Assembly (NCBI GenBank): GCA_040752005.1
Contig: JBFMFX010000013.1
Coordinates: 41,013-105,012 of the forward strand
Length of the DNA stretch: 64,000 bases
Source of the DNA: RBG-16-66-20 sp040752005
GTDB lineage: Bacteria > Pseudomonadota > Gammaproteobacteria > Burkholderiales > SG8-39
Direction: 5' to 3'
Every line of letters begins with the position of its first letter. Position 1 is the first letter of the stretch. The translations under genes and the position numbers were made by a program. Below the pieces are notes generated by a model that did not search any database, was not told the origin of the DNA, and saw only the letters and a program-made list of their open reading frames with translations. This document shows positions 9,413-17,991 of the stretch, one piece after another.

Positions 9413-9733
9413 TCAGGAAAGGGCCGTCCTGGGAGGAGCGGTGTCGGGGGCTCGCGGCGCTCCGATCGAAAGCGCCGCGCGCTCCGATGCGGGAGGCGAT
9501 GCGAAGACCTCGGGTGCGGCCGCGTTCGCGGCCCCCGAAACCGGGACCGGGCACAGCGCCTGGCACGCGAGATCGCTCGGATCGGCTGCCGCGTCCTGGT
9601 CGCAGCATCCGCCGCCGGCGGCCAGGGTCTGCGGCGAGGCACAGCCCGCCGCCGATCCCTCGCCGGCATGCGCGATCGGCAGCGCGCCGAGCACCGCGGC
9701 CAGCAGCAGCGCGACGAGGCGCGACAGGAACAT
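9413..9733 (-). CDS. Small exported Cys-rich protein, copy 2
   Basis: 106 aa, the same length as the copies at 2.9 and 12.8 kb. Signal peptide (MFLSRLVALLLAAVLG), then GCASPQT, GGGCCDQDA and ACQALCPVPV, a Cys pattern like that of the other copies, and a tail RAPDTAPPRTALS that is a variant of the RAPDTAPPKPLL tail. It lies between ccdA and the Met-rich gene, so it is ahead of the cytochrome/Dsb block. ATG at 9733 chosen because it begins the signal peptide; an earlier start would add 20 residues. Metal binding or regulation is inferred. Confidence 0.68.
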   Translation of the reverse strand: MFLSRLVALLLAAVLGALPIAHAGEGSAAGCASPQTLAAGGGCCDQDAAADPSDLACQALCPVPVSGAANAAAPEVFASPPASERAALSIGAPRAPDTAPPRTALS

Positions 9734-9799
9734 GCCAGTAAGACCGCCGGGCGCCGGGCCGGTTCCGCGGCACGCGCGACGATTCCCGTTCACGAGCGC

Positions 9800-10543
9800 T
9801 CATCCGATGCTCCCGAGCGCCGGGAAGGTGCGCAGCAGCCAGTAGCTGAATCTCGTGAGCTGCCCGGTCACCATCGCCACGCCCATGACCATCAGGACCA
9901 CGCCGGCCGCGACCTGCAGGGTCCGGCCGGTGCGCGACAGCGCGCGCAGCCGCCCCGCCAGTTCGCGCGTAAAGAGCGCCGCGACGACGAACGGCACGCC
10001 GAGCCCGGCGGCGTAGAAGGCGAGCAGCGCCATGCCCTTGCCTACCGATGCCTGGGCCGCGCTCAAGGTGAGGATCGCCCCGAGTACCGGTCCGATGCAC
10101 GGCGTCCAGCCGAAGCCGAACGCGAGGCCGAGGGCGTAGGCCGCGGCCGGATGTCCGCCCGCAAGGCGCGGATGAAAGCGCAGATCGCGCTGCGACCACT
10201 TCATCCACCGATCGGCACCGGCAAGCAGCGCGCCGAAGACGATGACGAGCGCGCCGCCGAGCAGATTCGCCTCGTAGCGGTACTGGAGCAGCAAACTCCC
10301 GAGCGCGGTCGCGCTCGCGCCCAGCGCGACGAACACGGTGCCGAAGCCGAGCACGAAGACGAAGCTGAGCGCCGCGGCGGCGAGCCGGCGCCGGCCGCGA
10401 GAAGGCGAAAGCGCCGCCGAAAGCGGCTGGCCGGCGATGTAGGACACGTATGCCGGCACCAGCGGCAGCACGCACGGCGAAAGAAACGACACCGCACCCG
10501 CCGCAAACGCGGTGGCGAATCCGGCCGCGCCCGATTCGATCAT
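9800..10543 (-). CDS. ccdA: CcdA-type cytochrome c biogenesis / thiol electron-transfer membrane protein
   Basis: 247 aa, six transmembrane segments, the size of CcdA and of the DsbD beta domain. The two redox Cys are in SFLSPCVLPLVPAY (first helix) and GWTPCIGPVLGAIL (fourth helix). It moves reducing power from cytoplasmic thioredoxin to periplasmic thiol carriers. ATGA overlap with the thioredoxin-like gene upstream. Together with the separate alpha domain and thioredoxin-like proteins it could replace a one-piece DsbD for this block. Confidence 0.93.
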   Translation of the reverse strand: MIESGAAGFATAFAAGAVSFLSPCVLPLVPAYVSYIAGQPLSAALSPSRGRRRLAAAALSFVFVLGFGTVFVALGASATALGSLLLQYRYEANLLGGALVIVFGALLAGADRWMKWSQRDLRFHPRLAGGHPAAAYALGLAFGFGWTPCIGPVLGAILTLSAAQASVGKGMALLAFYAAGLGVPFVVAALFTRELAGRLRALSRTGRTLQVAAGVVLMVMGVAMVTGQLTRFSYWLLRTFPALGSIG

Positions 10544-11184
10544 GCCCCGCCTCCGGCGCGCGTCGCATTCGGCGCCGCGAGCGGGCCGAGCCGCGCGCGC
10601 AGCGCCTCGACGATCTCCGGCGCGTCCCAGCGCGCCGGCCCGGTCTTGCGCCAGCGCTCGCCGCCGTCGCGATCCACGAGGATCGTGGTCGGCACGCCCG
10701 GCGCGCGCAGCATCGCGCTCGCCTTCATCGCGGGATCCACGTACACCTTGAGCGCGCGCACGCCGACTTCGTCGTAGAAGCGCCGCACCGCCTCGGCGCC
10801 TCCGCCGTCGAGCGAGAGCGCGACCACCTCGAACGCGCCACCGCCGAGCGCCTGCTGCAAGCGATCGAGCGCCGGCATCTCCTCGCGGCAGGGCACACAC
10901 CAGGTCGCCCAGAGATTGAGCAGCACCACCTTGCCGCGGAAATCCGCCAGCGACACCGGCCTGCCCTCACCGTCCTGGAAACGGACCTCGGGCAGCGCCA
11001 GGGGCGCGCTCGACCATCCGTGCGTTGCCGCATCCGCCGCCGCGAGCGTCGCCCGCGGCGCCGGCGCGCCCTCGCGCAGCGCCTGGTACACGCCGAATGC
11101 CGCGATGCCGAGCACCGCGCAGGCGCCGAGTCCGATCGCGAGCCGAAAGCGCAGCACGGAACGCGGTGCAGACTCTTCGCTCAT
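10540..11184 (-). CDS. Membrane-anchored TlpA/ResA-like thioredoxin
   Basis: 214 aa: one N-terminal signal anchor (about residues 14-34), a linker, then a thioredoxin fold with WATWCVPCREEMP (Cys 96 and 99) and cis-Pro in APGVPTTILVD. AhpC/TSA-Redoxin type, like TlpA/ResA, active on the periplasmic side. It is coupled to ccdA by ATGA, which makes CcdA its likely reductant. Possible clients are apocytochrome thiols or copper proteins. ATG at 11184 chosen; upstream Arg-rich in-frame sequence looks non-coding. Confidence 0.92.
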   Translation of the reverse strand: MSEESAPRSVLRFRLAIGLGACAVLGIAAFGVYQALREGAPAPRATLAAADAATHGWSSAPLALPEVRFQDGEGRPVSLADFRGKVVLLNLWATWCVPCREEMPALDRLQQALGGGAFEVVALSLDGGGAEAVRRFYDEVGVRALKVYVDPAMKASAMLRAPGVPTTILVDRDGGERWRKTGPARWDAPEIVEALRARLGPLAAPNATRAGGGA

Positions 11185-11335
11185 GGCCGGTGCCGCGGCA
11201 CGCCGCCCGGTGGCGGAACGTCTTTCCTCATCTGCCTCGATTCCGACGCGGCTGTCGCAGCCGGCGCGCTCGCCTCCCGCGCCATCCGGGTCGTCCTTGC
11301 GGCGAGGGCGACGCGGCACCGGTGCGCCACCGCGT

Positions 11336-12757
11336 TCATGTGACCCGCAGCACTGCCGTCAGGCCGCCGGCGGCGTGATCGAGCACATGGCAGTGCAACA
11401 GCCAGTCGCCCGGATTGTCGGCGACGAAGGCGATCTCGACGCGCTCGCGCGGATCGAGCAGCACGGTGTCGCGCCATTCGCGGCGCGCGCTCGGGCGGCC
11501 GTTGCGCGAGAGCACGCGGAAGGAGAATCCGTGCAGGTGCATCGGGTGATGCCATGCCGTGTCGTTCTCGATCGCCAGGACGTAGCTGCGGCCGAGCCGC
11601 AGCACGACAAGCGGCTCGAAGCTCGCCACGCCCTCGCCGCAGCCGCCTGCGCGGCCGTTCATCGCCCAGGCCTTGCCGCGCGGCAAGCCGCGCATGCTTC
11701 CCATCATGCCGCCGCCGAGGACGATCGAGTGGCGCTCGGCGCTGCTCAGATCGGGCTCGGGAATCGGGTTGGGGCGCAACTCGACCGGGGCGTCGCGCCG
11801 CGCAAGCGCCGGTTCTTCCGAATAGGCGAGTTCCAGAAGCCGGTATTCGCGGCCGCGGTAGAACAGGTCGCGCACTTCGTGCCGGCTGCCGGGCGCCGCG
11901 GTCATGTCGAGCACGATGTCGGCGCGCTGCGCCGGCGCGAGCAACACCACGCCATCGGCCGGCTCGTACGGCGCGACCGGCTGGCCGTCGAGCGCGATGA
12001 CGCGCGGGCGATGGCCGCGGAATTCGAGCGCGAAGATGCGCGCCGAGGCGGTGTTGATCAGGCGCAGCCGGATGCGCTCGCCGGCGCGAACGGCAAAGCG
12101 CTCCGGCACGCGCCCGTTGAGCGTCACGGTGTTGCCGATGCGGCCGGCATGGCTCATGTCCATGAAATCGCCGAAGCCGCCGCGGAGCGCGGCCCCGGCG
12201 TCCAGGCGCCAGTCCGCGAGCACCCAGACGAGGTCGCGGTCCACGCGCGGCGGCTCGCGCTCCTCGACCACGATCGCGCCAGCCAGGCCGCGCGCGATCT
12301 GCTCGAAGCTGCGCTGGTGAGGGTGATACCAGAACGTTCCCGCATCCGGCAGCGCGAACTCGTACACGAAGCGCTCGCCCGGGCGGATCGGCGGCTGGGT
12401 CAGCACCGGCACCCCGTCCATCGCATTCGGCACCCGCAGGCCGTGCCAGTGCACGGTGGTGTCTTCGCCGAGCCGATTCTCGACGCTGATCCGCAGCCGG
12501 TCGCCCTGACGCGCGCGGAGCACCGGACCGGGCGTGGTGCTGTTGTAGGCCCACACCGCGGTGGCCGGATAGCCCTCCGGCACCAGCTGAACGGCGGCCG
12601 GCGCGGCGGCGAGATGGGCCTCGACGAGCGCCGGCTGCTCGCGCGCCGGGCGAGGCGCCGCGGCCGGCAGGAGCGGCGCGGCGGCGAGCGCCGTCAGGCC
12701 GCCGAGAAATCGGCGCCGAGAACATGTTGTGGCGGAGGTTGCGCCGGCAAAGCCCAT
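11336..12757 (-). CDS. Multicopper oxidase with Tat signal, CueO/SufI-like (copy 1)
   Basis: 473 aa. A twin-arginine signal (SRRRFLGGLTA) is followed by three cupredoxin domains. Copper ligands are visible: HWHGLR, WYHPHQ, HPMHLHGF and the type 1/type 3 signature LLHCHVLDHAAGG. Likely a periplasmic cuprous oxidase that detoxifies Cu(I). The ATG at 12757 has GGAGG at good spacing; an earlier in-frame Met has none. The Cys-rich peptide gene at 12836 lies just upstream. Domain count and size fit CueO, but no long Met-rich insert is seen. Confidence 0.92.
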   Translation of the reverse strand: MGFAGATSATTCSRRRFLGGLTALAAAPLLPAAAPRPAREQPALVEAHLAAAPAAVQLVPEGYPATAVWAYNSTTPGPVLRARQGDRLRISVENRLGEDTTVHWHGLRVPNAMDGVPVLTQPPIRPGERFVYEFALPDAGTFWYHPHQRSFEQIARGLAGAIVVEEREPPRVDRDLVWVLADWRLDAGAALRGGFGDFMDMSHAGRIGNTVTLNGRVPERFAVRAGERIRLRLINTASARIFALEFRGHRPRVIALDGQPVAPYEPADGVVLLAPAQRADIVLDMTAAPGSRHEVRDLFYRGREYRLLELAYSEEPALARRDAPVELRPNPIPEPDLSSAERHSIVLGGGMMGSMRGLPRGKAWAMNGRAGGCGEGVASFEPLVVLRLGRSYVLAIENDTAWHHPMHLHGFSFRVLSRNGRPSARREWRDTVLLDPRERVEIAFVADNPGDWLLHCHVLDHAAGGLTAVLRVT

Positions 12758-12835
12758 CGTGCCTCCATGCTTGCGACTCGCGAACGGATATGCCGCCCGC
12801 ACGCGAAACGCGCGCCGCGGCCCGGACCCAACTGC

Positions 12836-13156
12836 TTAGACGAGGAGAGGCTTCGGAGGTGCCGTGTCCGGCGCCCGCGCCGGATCGCGGTACGGCCGCG
12901 GGCGCAGCCGCGGCAGGACGTCCGCCGGTGCGGCGCCGGAGAACATGTGCGCGATGTGTGAAGCAGCCGCCGCCAGGCACGATGGCCCCGCCGTCGCGCA
13001 GGCGGCGTCCGGCGCGAGGCGCTCGGCGCAACCGCCGCCACAGTCCTGGGCGGCGACCGCCTGCCCATCGGAGGCGCCGACGGCGGTCGCGGCGAATGAC
13101 GGCGCGGCGCCCAAGGCGAGCACGCACGCAAACAGCAACGCCGCGCCATGTCGCAT
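12836..13156 (-). CDS. Small exported Cys-rich protein, copy 3
   Basis: 106 aa. Signal peptide MRHGAALLFACVLALGAAPSFA, Cys pairs (AQDCGGGCAERL, DAACATAGPSC) and the tail RAPDTAPPKPLLV, nearly identical to that of copy 1. The stop-proximal DNA shares a run of about 20 identical bases with copy 1. It heads the multicopper oxidase gene. The other in-frame Met codons upstream would put 15 polar residues before the signal peptide, so 13156 is preferred. Function unknown; a metal-linked leader or periplasmic binder is inferred from position. Confidence 0.7.
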   Translation of the reverse strand: MRHGAALLFACVLALGAAPSFAATAVGASDGQAVAAQDCGGGCAERLAPDAACATAGPSCLAAAASHIAHMFSGAAPADVLPRLRPRPYRDPARAPDTAPPKPLLV

Positions 13157-13250
13157 CGCGCCCATCGTTTGAAGGTTAGCAGCGCGCCTCGTGCCGGTCA
13201 ACGCGCGAGCGCCCAGGAGCGAGGCGAACGCTGCACGTGCCGCGGCCGCC

Positions 13251-13694
13251 TCACTTGGCCGCCGGCTTCACCGCCTGCTCCATCATCTGCTGGTGCTGCA
13301 TCATCTGCTCCATCATCATCTGCATCATGTCCATGCGCATCTCCATCATCTCGGGGCTGTGGCCGCGGCCGCCGCCCATCATGGCGCCGCCTCCCATCCC
13401 CATCATCATTGCGCCGCTCATCCCGCGCATCATCTGCATCGTTTCGTGCATGCTGTTCATGTGTTCGGCCATGAGCTTGTGGCGCTCGGCCGGGTCGGCG
13501 ACCTTGTGGATTCTGTCCATCTGCGCCTGCATCTGCTTCATGCGCTCCAGCATCTGCTCGCGCATCTTCGGATCCATCTGCGCGCCGGCGCGCGGCCTGG
13601 CGGCGGGCCTGTCCGGCGTCTGCGCCGCACTCCAGAGGGATGGCGCGGCGAGCGCCGTGGCGAACAGCGTAACGGCAATCAGTCGGCGTGTCAT
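13251..13694 (-). CDS. Exported Met/His-rich protein, probable copper binder
   Basis: 147 aa, signal peptide (cut near WSAAQT), then a helical region with repeated Met (QMLERMKQMQAQMDRIH, MNSMHETMQMMRGMSG), a glycine hinge (MMMGMGGGAMMGGG) and another Met helix (MMEMRMDMMQMMMEQMMQH). More than a fifth of the mature protein is Met. No enzyme motif. Likely binds Cu(I)/Ag(I) in the periplasm, by analogy with Met-rich copper proteins. It lies between the methyltransferase-like gene and the copy 3 peptide gene. Confidence 0.75.
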   Translation of the reverse strand: MTRRLIAVTLFATALAAPSLWSAAQTPDRPAARPRAGAQMDPKMREQMLERMKQMQAQMDRIHKVADPAERHKLMAEHMNSMHETMQMMRGMSGAMMMGMGGGAMMGGGRGHSPEMMEMRMDMMQMMMEQMMQHQQMMEQAVKPAAK

Positions 13695-13827
13695 GGTGTC
13701 TCTCCTTGGTTCGAAGGTTGGATGAAATCCCCCGCCGCGGCGCGGGCCTCGTCGGCGAGCGCCTGCGCCACGCGTGGGTTCTCCTGCACAGCGTCGTTTT
13801 GGTCGGTCTCGCCCGATCAGCATCTGT

Positions 13828-14499
13828 TCACGGGGTTTCCTCCTTTTGCGTCGGAGCCGAGCGGCCGAGTCCGGGGATGAACGCCGGCACCGAGTCCCGG
13901 TAGCGGCGGTACTCCTCGCCGAACTGCGCCAGCATCTCCGTTTCCTCCTGCTTTGCAAGGCGCGCGTACATGAACACGAGGACCGGGAACATCACCAGGG
14001 TCAGCAGCGTCGGCCATTGCAGCAGGAAGCCGAACATGATCAGCACGAACGCGGCGTACTGCGGATGGCGCACCCGCGCGTACGGGCCGGTGCTCGCAAG
14101 GCGCTGCCGGCGCTGCGCCTCGTAGAGCACCTTCCACGCCGAGGCAAGCAGCCAGAAGCCGGCGATGATGAAGGCGTTGCCGAGCAGATGGAACGGGCCG
14201 AAGTGCGGGTTGGTCCGCCAGCCGAACATCACTTCGAGCAGATGTCCAGCGTCGTGCGACATGACATCCACCTCCGGAAAGCGGCGCGCGAGCCAGCCCG
14301 ACAGCAGGTAGATCGTGAGCGGAAAACCGTACATCTCGGTGAACAGCGCGACGAGAAATGCCGAGAACGCGCCGAAGGAACGCCAGTCGCGGCGGCTGCG
14401 CGGTTGCGTGAAGCTGAAGGCGAAGATGACGAAGACGGCCGAATTGATGATCACCAGCGACCACAGGCCGTAGGCCGGCGCCTGACCGGGCTCGTTCAT
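13828..14499 (-). CDS. Isoprenylcysteine carboxyl methyltransferase-like (ICMT/PEMT family) membrane protein
   Basis: 223 aa with about five transmembrane segments and the C-terminal ICMT/phospholipid-methyltransferase signature STGPYARVRHPQYAAF, followed by a KQEETEMLAQFGEEYRRYR motif typical of this family. It would use S-adenosylmethionine at the membrane; the substrate is not known. Such proteins are frequent next to DUF2933 and copper/zinc ATPases in proteobacteria. It overlaps the DUF2933 gene by ATGA. Confidence 0.82.
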   Translation of the reverse strand: MNEPGQAPAYGLWSLVIINSAVFVIFAFSFTQPRSRRDWRSFGAFSAFLVALFTEMYGFPLTIYLLSGWLARRFPEVDVMSHDAGHLLEVMFGWRTNPHFGPFHLLGNAFIIAGFWLLASAWKVLYEAQRRQRLASTGPYARVRHPQYAAFVLIMFGFLLQWPTLLTLVMFPVLVFMYARLAKQEETEMLAQFGEEYRRYRDSVPAFIPGLGRSAPTQKEETP

Positions 14500-14732
14500 C
14501 GGGGATCCGTCCTCTCCGGTTGGTTCCCGTCCTGGCCACCGTGCGCCCCCGAGCGGTGATGCATCAGGTGCAGCAGCGGGCAGGCGAGAAGCAGCACGAT
14601 CGGCAGGAACTCGATCGCGTGCGCGCGATGCTCGGTGACGAGGAAGTACCCCGCGATCAGCAGGAACCCCCAGAACACCCACCGGCCGCGACCGCCCGCC
14701 GGGCCGTGGTTTCCGTGCGGCCGCTCAGCCAC
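14496..14732 (-). CDS. DUF2933 small membrane protein
   Basis: 78 aa with a GTG start at 14732, which overlaps the end of the preceding gene by 8 bases. Two hydrophobic segments, the second containing FLPIVLLLACPLLHLMHH, the DUF2933 signature with the conserved Cys-Pro and paired His. The tail is His/Gly-rich (HHRSGAHGGQDG). DUF2933 proteins co-occur with metal ATPases; the Cys/His arrangement suggests metal contact in the membrane, but no function is established. Confidence 0.82.
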   Translation of the reverse strand: MAERPHGNHGPAGGRGRWVFWGFLLIAGYFLVTEHRAHAIEFLPIVLLLACPLLHLMHHRSGAHGGQDGNQPERTDPR

Positions 14733-15462
14733 GTGCGCTCCTTTGCGGCGCGCCGAGTCCGGCCGGCGCGTGCGACGCGCCGCGCGTCCAGGTGAAATGC
14801 TCGTACACCCCCGCCCAGTACATGCCGAAGGCGAAACCGAACGCGAGCTCTTCCAGCGGAATGCCGGCGAGCCGCACGCCCGAGAGTGCCGGAAGGTTCC
14901 AGACCGCCTCGATGTAACCGGGCGCCGACCGATCGAGAAGCAGCACGAACAGCGCGTACAGCGCAAGAAAGAGGCCGCCCCCGAGGAGCGTTTTTCGCGC
15001 CAGATCGGGGCGGCAGAGCACGTTCGCCGCGCCGCCGATGGCGAGGGCGACGATCCCCGGGTAGATCGGGTTCCACGGCAGCGCGTAGAGCGGCGCGAAG
15101 GCAAGGAACGGCGCCACGAGCGCGAGGCGGTGCAGCCGGTGGCGGCGGCTGTGGCGCTCGGCGTGCGGCACCGGCTGCAGGCGGTGCCCGGCGAGCGCGT
15201 CGTAGAGCACCGCGGCGATGCCGCCGATCGCGAAGCAGAAGATCAGGCTCTCGAGGTCGAAGCCGGTGCGCCGCGCCAGCTCGAACAGGCTGGGAGGGTT
15301 CCAGTATTCCGGCACGAACAGCGGCTCGCTCAGGCCGAGCAGGCTCGTCGCCGCGCTCACCTTGAGCATCGGGCGCCGGAACGCCGGGCGCGCGAGATAC
15401 AGCGCGAGCCAGGGCACGAGAAAGGCGCTCGACCAGACGAACCAGACGTAGTGGTACTTCAC
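14725..15462 (-). CDS. Lycopene-cyclase-domain-like polytopic membrane protein
   Basis: 245 aa, about seven membrane helices. Motifs PEYWNPPS and, near the end, GIPLEELAFGFAFGMYWAGVYEH recall the CrtY/CarR-type lycopene cyclase domain (P-x-E-E at the start of a helix). No carotenoid genes lie nearby apart from a distant FAD oxidoreductase, so carotenoid cyclisation is doubtful; homologues beside copper ATPases are generally uncharacterised. Its ATG overlaps the ATPase stop (ATGA). Confidence 0.65.
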   Translation of the reverse strand: MKYHYVWFVWSSAFLVPWLALYLARPAFRRPMLKVSAATSLLGLSEPLFVPEYWNPPSLFELARRTGFDLESLIFCFAIGGIAAVLYDALAGHRLQPVPHAERHSRRHRLHRLALVAPFLAFAPLYALPWNPIYPGIVALAIGGAANVLCRPDLARKTLLGGGLFLALYALFVLLLDRSAPGYIEAVWNLPALSGVRLAGIPLEELAFGFAFGMYWAGVYEHFTWTRGASHAPAGLGAPQRSARG

Positions 15463-17810
15463 GGCGCCCCCGCGAGCCGCAGGCGCTTGAGCAGCGCCGA
15501 GTTGACGATCACCGAGAGCGAAGAGAGCGCCATCGCGGCGGCGGCGAGGATCGGGTTGAGAAGGCCGAGCGCCGCGACCGGGATGCCGAGCGTGTTGTAG
15601 AGGAACGCCCAGAACAGGTTCTGGCGGATGGTGCGCAGGGTGGCGCGCGACAGGCGGATCGCCCTGACGACGTCGCGCACGTCGTCGCGCACCAGCACGA
15701 TGCCGCCGGTCTCCTTGGCGATGTCCGAGCCCGAGCCGATCGCGATGCCGATGTGCGCGGTGGCGAGCGCCGGCGCGTCGTTCACGCCGTCGCCCACCAT
15801 CGCGACCAGCCGCCCCTGCGCCTGCAGCTGCCTGATGACCTTCGCCTTGTCCTCCGGCAGCACCTCGGCGATCACCCGGTCCATGCCGAGCGCGCGCGCG
15901 ATGGCCCTTGCGGTGCGCTCGTTGTCGCCGGTCAGCATGACGACCTCGATGCCCTCGCGGCGCAGCTCGGCGATCGCCTCGGCGGCGCCGGGCTTGAGCG
16001 TGTCGGCGACCGCGATCACGCCGAGGAGCGCGCCGTGCGCCGCGACCAGCATCGCGGTCTTGCCCTCGGCCTCAAGGCGCGCCATCGTTTCCTCGGCCGG
16101 CGCCGGATCCACGCCTTCGTGCCTCAGGTGGCGACGGTTGCCGAGGAGCACGCGCACGCCCTCGACCTCGCCCTTGATGCCATGCCCCGCTACCGCCTCG
16201 AAGCGTTCGACCCGGGCGGGCTCGATGCCGCGGTGCCTGGCCGCCCGCACGATCGCCTCGCCCAGCGGGTGCTCCGAGCCCGCCTCGACGCTCGCGGCGA
16301 TGCGCAAAAGCTCGTCCTCCCCATGCCCGGCGAGCGGCACCAGGTCGGTGACGCTCGGCTCGCCTCTGGTGAGCGTGCCGGTCTTATCGAACACCACGGT
16401 AGTAAGGCCCTCCGCGCGCTCGAGCACCTCGGCGCCGCGGATGAGGATTCCGGCCTCCGCCCCCTTGCCGACGCCGACCATGAGCGCGGCGGGCGTGGCC
16501 ACGCCCAGCGCGCACGGGCAGGCGATGATCAGCACCGCGACGAACGCAAGCAGCGCCTGCGGAAAATCGCCCGCGATCCACCAGCCGAACAAGGCGGCCA
16601 GGGCGACCGCCACCACCGCCGGCACGAAGTACGCGGTCACCCGATCGGCGATGCGCTGGATCTGCGCGCTCGAGCTCTGCGCGTCCTCCACCAGGCGGAT
16701 GATCTGCGCGAGCGCAGTATCGGCCCCGACGCGGGTCGCGCGCACGCGCAGCAGGCCGCTGCGGTTCATCGTGCCGCCAATCACCGGAGCGCCGGGGCCC
16801 TTGTCCACCGGCATGGATTCGCCGGTAAGCATGGATTCGTCCACCGACGAGGTCCCCTCGATCACCTCGCCGTCGGTGGGGATACGCTGGCCGGGCCGCA
16901 CCACGCAAACTTCGCCCGCCAGGACGCTCTCGACCGGCACTTCCATCTCCGCGCCGCCGCGGATCACGGTCGCGGTCGCCGGCCTGAGCTCGAGCAGGCG
17001 CCGCACCGCCGCCGAGGAGCGCGTCTTGATGATCTCTTCCATGTACTTGCCAAGGAGCACGAAGGCGATGATCACCGCCGAGACCTCGAAGTACACGTCG
17101 CGCTCCTCGACCTTCACCGGCAGGACTTGCGGAAAGAAGAGCACCGCGACGCTGTAGAAGTAGGCGACCGACGTACCGAGCGCGATCAGGAAGTCCATGT
17201 TGATGTTGCGCGTGCGGATCGCGTTCCAGGCGCCGACGTAGAAGCTCCAACCGCCGATGAACTGCACCGGCGTCGCCAGCAGAAAGAGCCACATTCCCCA
17301 GGTGAACCAGGGCAGCGCCGGGATCGGCGCCCAGGTGAGCAGGGTCGCGCCGGCGGCGAGCGCAAGGAATGCGCCCGCCCTCAGGACCGCCAGCGCGAGC
17401 ACGCCGGTGAGCGCGATCGCGACCCGCGTGCGCATGGACTTCAGCTCCTGCTCGGGGGACTCGAATGTGCGCTGGCAGCCAGTCGAGCAGAAGTACCAGG
17501 TGCGCCCGCCGCGCTCGCTGCGAAGCGCGCTCGCCTTGTCCACCATCATTCCGCAGATCGGGTCCTTGGCGAGCGCCGCACCCGGCTTGGGTGGCGTCTG
17601 CTCGAGAGGCGCGCCCCCGGCCGCGCCCGCCGGCGCAAGGCGCGCCCCGCCCTTGGCCCGATCGCGATAACGCGCCGGATCGGCCTCGAACTTCGCCAGA
17701 CAGTGCGCCGAGCAGAACCACCACGTCGTGCCGGCGTGCTCGAGGCTTGCCGCTGCGCGGGCGGGATCCACGCGCATGCCGCAGACCGGATCGGTCGCCA
17801 TCGCCGTCAT
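15459..17810 (-). CDS. P1B-type copper ATPase with two N-terminal YHS domains
   Basis: 783 aa ATP-driven metal exporter. In place of HMA domains it starts with two YHS domains (DPVCGMRVD...WFCSAHC at about 6-45 and DPICGMMVD...YFCSTGC at about 83-125). Then come the membrane helices with the ion-site motif ACPCALG, phosphorylation motif DKTGTLTRG, GSEHPLGEA and hinge MVGDGVNDAPA. YHS-ATPases are linked to Cu export, in some cases to cuproenzyme assembly. It is coupled to the lycopene-cyclase-like gene downstream. It is the second copper ATPase in the window, so a task different from CopA (25112-27316) is likely. Confidence 0.94.
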   Translation of the reverse strand: MTAMATDPVCGMRVDPARAAASLEHAGTTWWFCSAHCLAKFEADPARYRDRAKGGARLAPAGAAGGAPLEQTPPKPGAALAKDPICGMMVDKASALRSERGGRTWYFCSTGCQRTFESPEQELKSMRTRVAIALTGVLALAVLRAGAFLALAAGATLLTWAPIPALPWFTWGMWLFLLATPVQFIGGWSFYVGAWNAIRTRNINMDFLIALGTSVAYFYSVAVLFFPQVLPVKVEERDVYFEVSAVIIAFVLLGKYMEEIIKTRSSAAVRRLLELRPATATVIRGGAEMEVPVESVLAGEVCVVRPGQRIPTDGEVIEGTSSVDESMLTGESMPVDKGPGAPVIGGTMNRSGLLRVRATRVGADTALAQIIRLVEDAQSSSAQIQRIADRVTAYFVPAVVAVALAALFGWWIAGDFPQALLAFVAVLIIACPCALGVATPAALMVGVGKGAEAGILIRGAEVLERAEGLTTVVFDKTGTLTRGEPSVTDLVPLAGHGEDELLRIAASVEAGSEHPLGEAIVRAARHRGIEPARVERFEAVAGHGIKGEVEGVRVLLGNRRHLRHEGVDPAPAEETMARLEAEGKTAMLVAAHGALLGVIAVADTLKPGAAEAIAELRREGIEVVMLTGDNERTARAIARALGMDRVIAEVLPEDKAKVIRQLQAQGRLVAMVGDGVNDAPALATAHIGIAIGSGSDIAKETGGIVLVRDDVRDVVRAIRLSRATLRTIRQNLFWAFLYNTLGIPVAALGLLNPILAAAAMALSSLSVIVNSALLKRLRLAGAP

Positions 17811-17944
17811 CGGTCGGCGCGCAAGGCCTGAGCGCCCGAGCCGGGGTCGCAGGCGCCGGCGCCGATTCCGGCCCTCCCCGGAGCGCTGGCGCGTACCGCA
17901 GGAATCATCGTCACATCGCCTCTGTCAGGAACACGTGCGTCATG

Positions 17945-17970
17945 TGCGCCGGGCGCAACTGCCCGGCGCA
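17945..17970. other. Perfect 10-bp stem-loop between two island genes
   Basis: tgcgccgggc at 17945-17954 pairs with gcccggcgca at 17961-17970 across a 6-base loop. It lies after the stop of the small membrane protein and before the YHS-ATPase start, on the minus strand. No U-tract follows in that direction, so it is not a standard intrinsic terminator; an mRNA processing or stability element is possible. Confidence 0.55.
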
Positions 17971-17991
17971 AGCGTCACCGCCGGGGAGGGC

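Noticed and set aside
11181..13127. 648-codon minus-strand frame overlapping the multicopper oxidase in another frame
   Set aside because: Arg/Ala-rich out-of-frame reading; the oxidase frame has all copper motifs.
15753..17831. 692-codon open frame on the plus strand opposite the YHS ATPase
   Set aside because: Antisense shadow of the ATPase; composition His/Arg/Asp-rich with no motifs.
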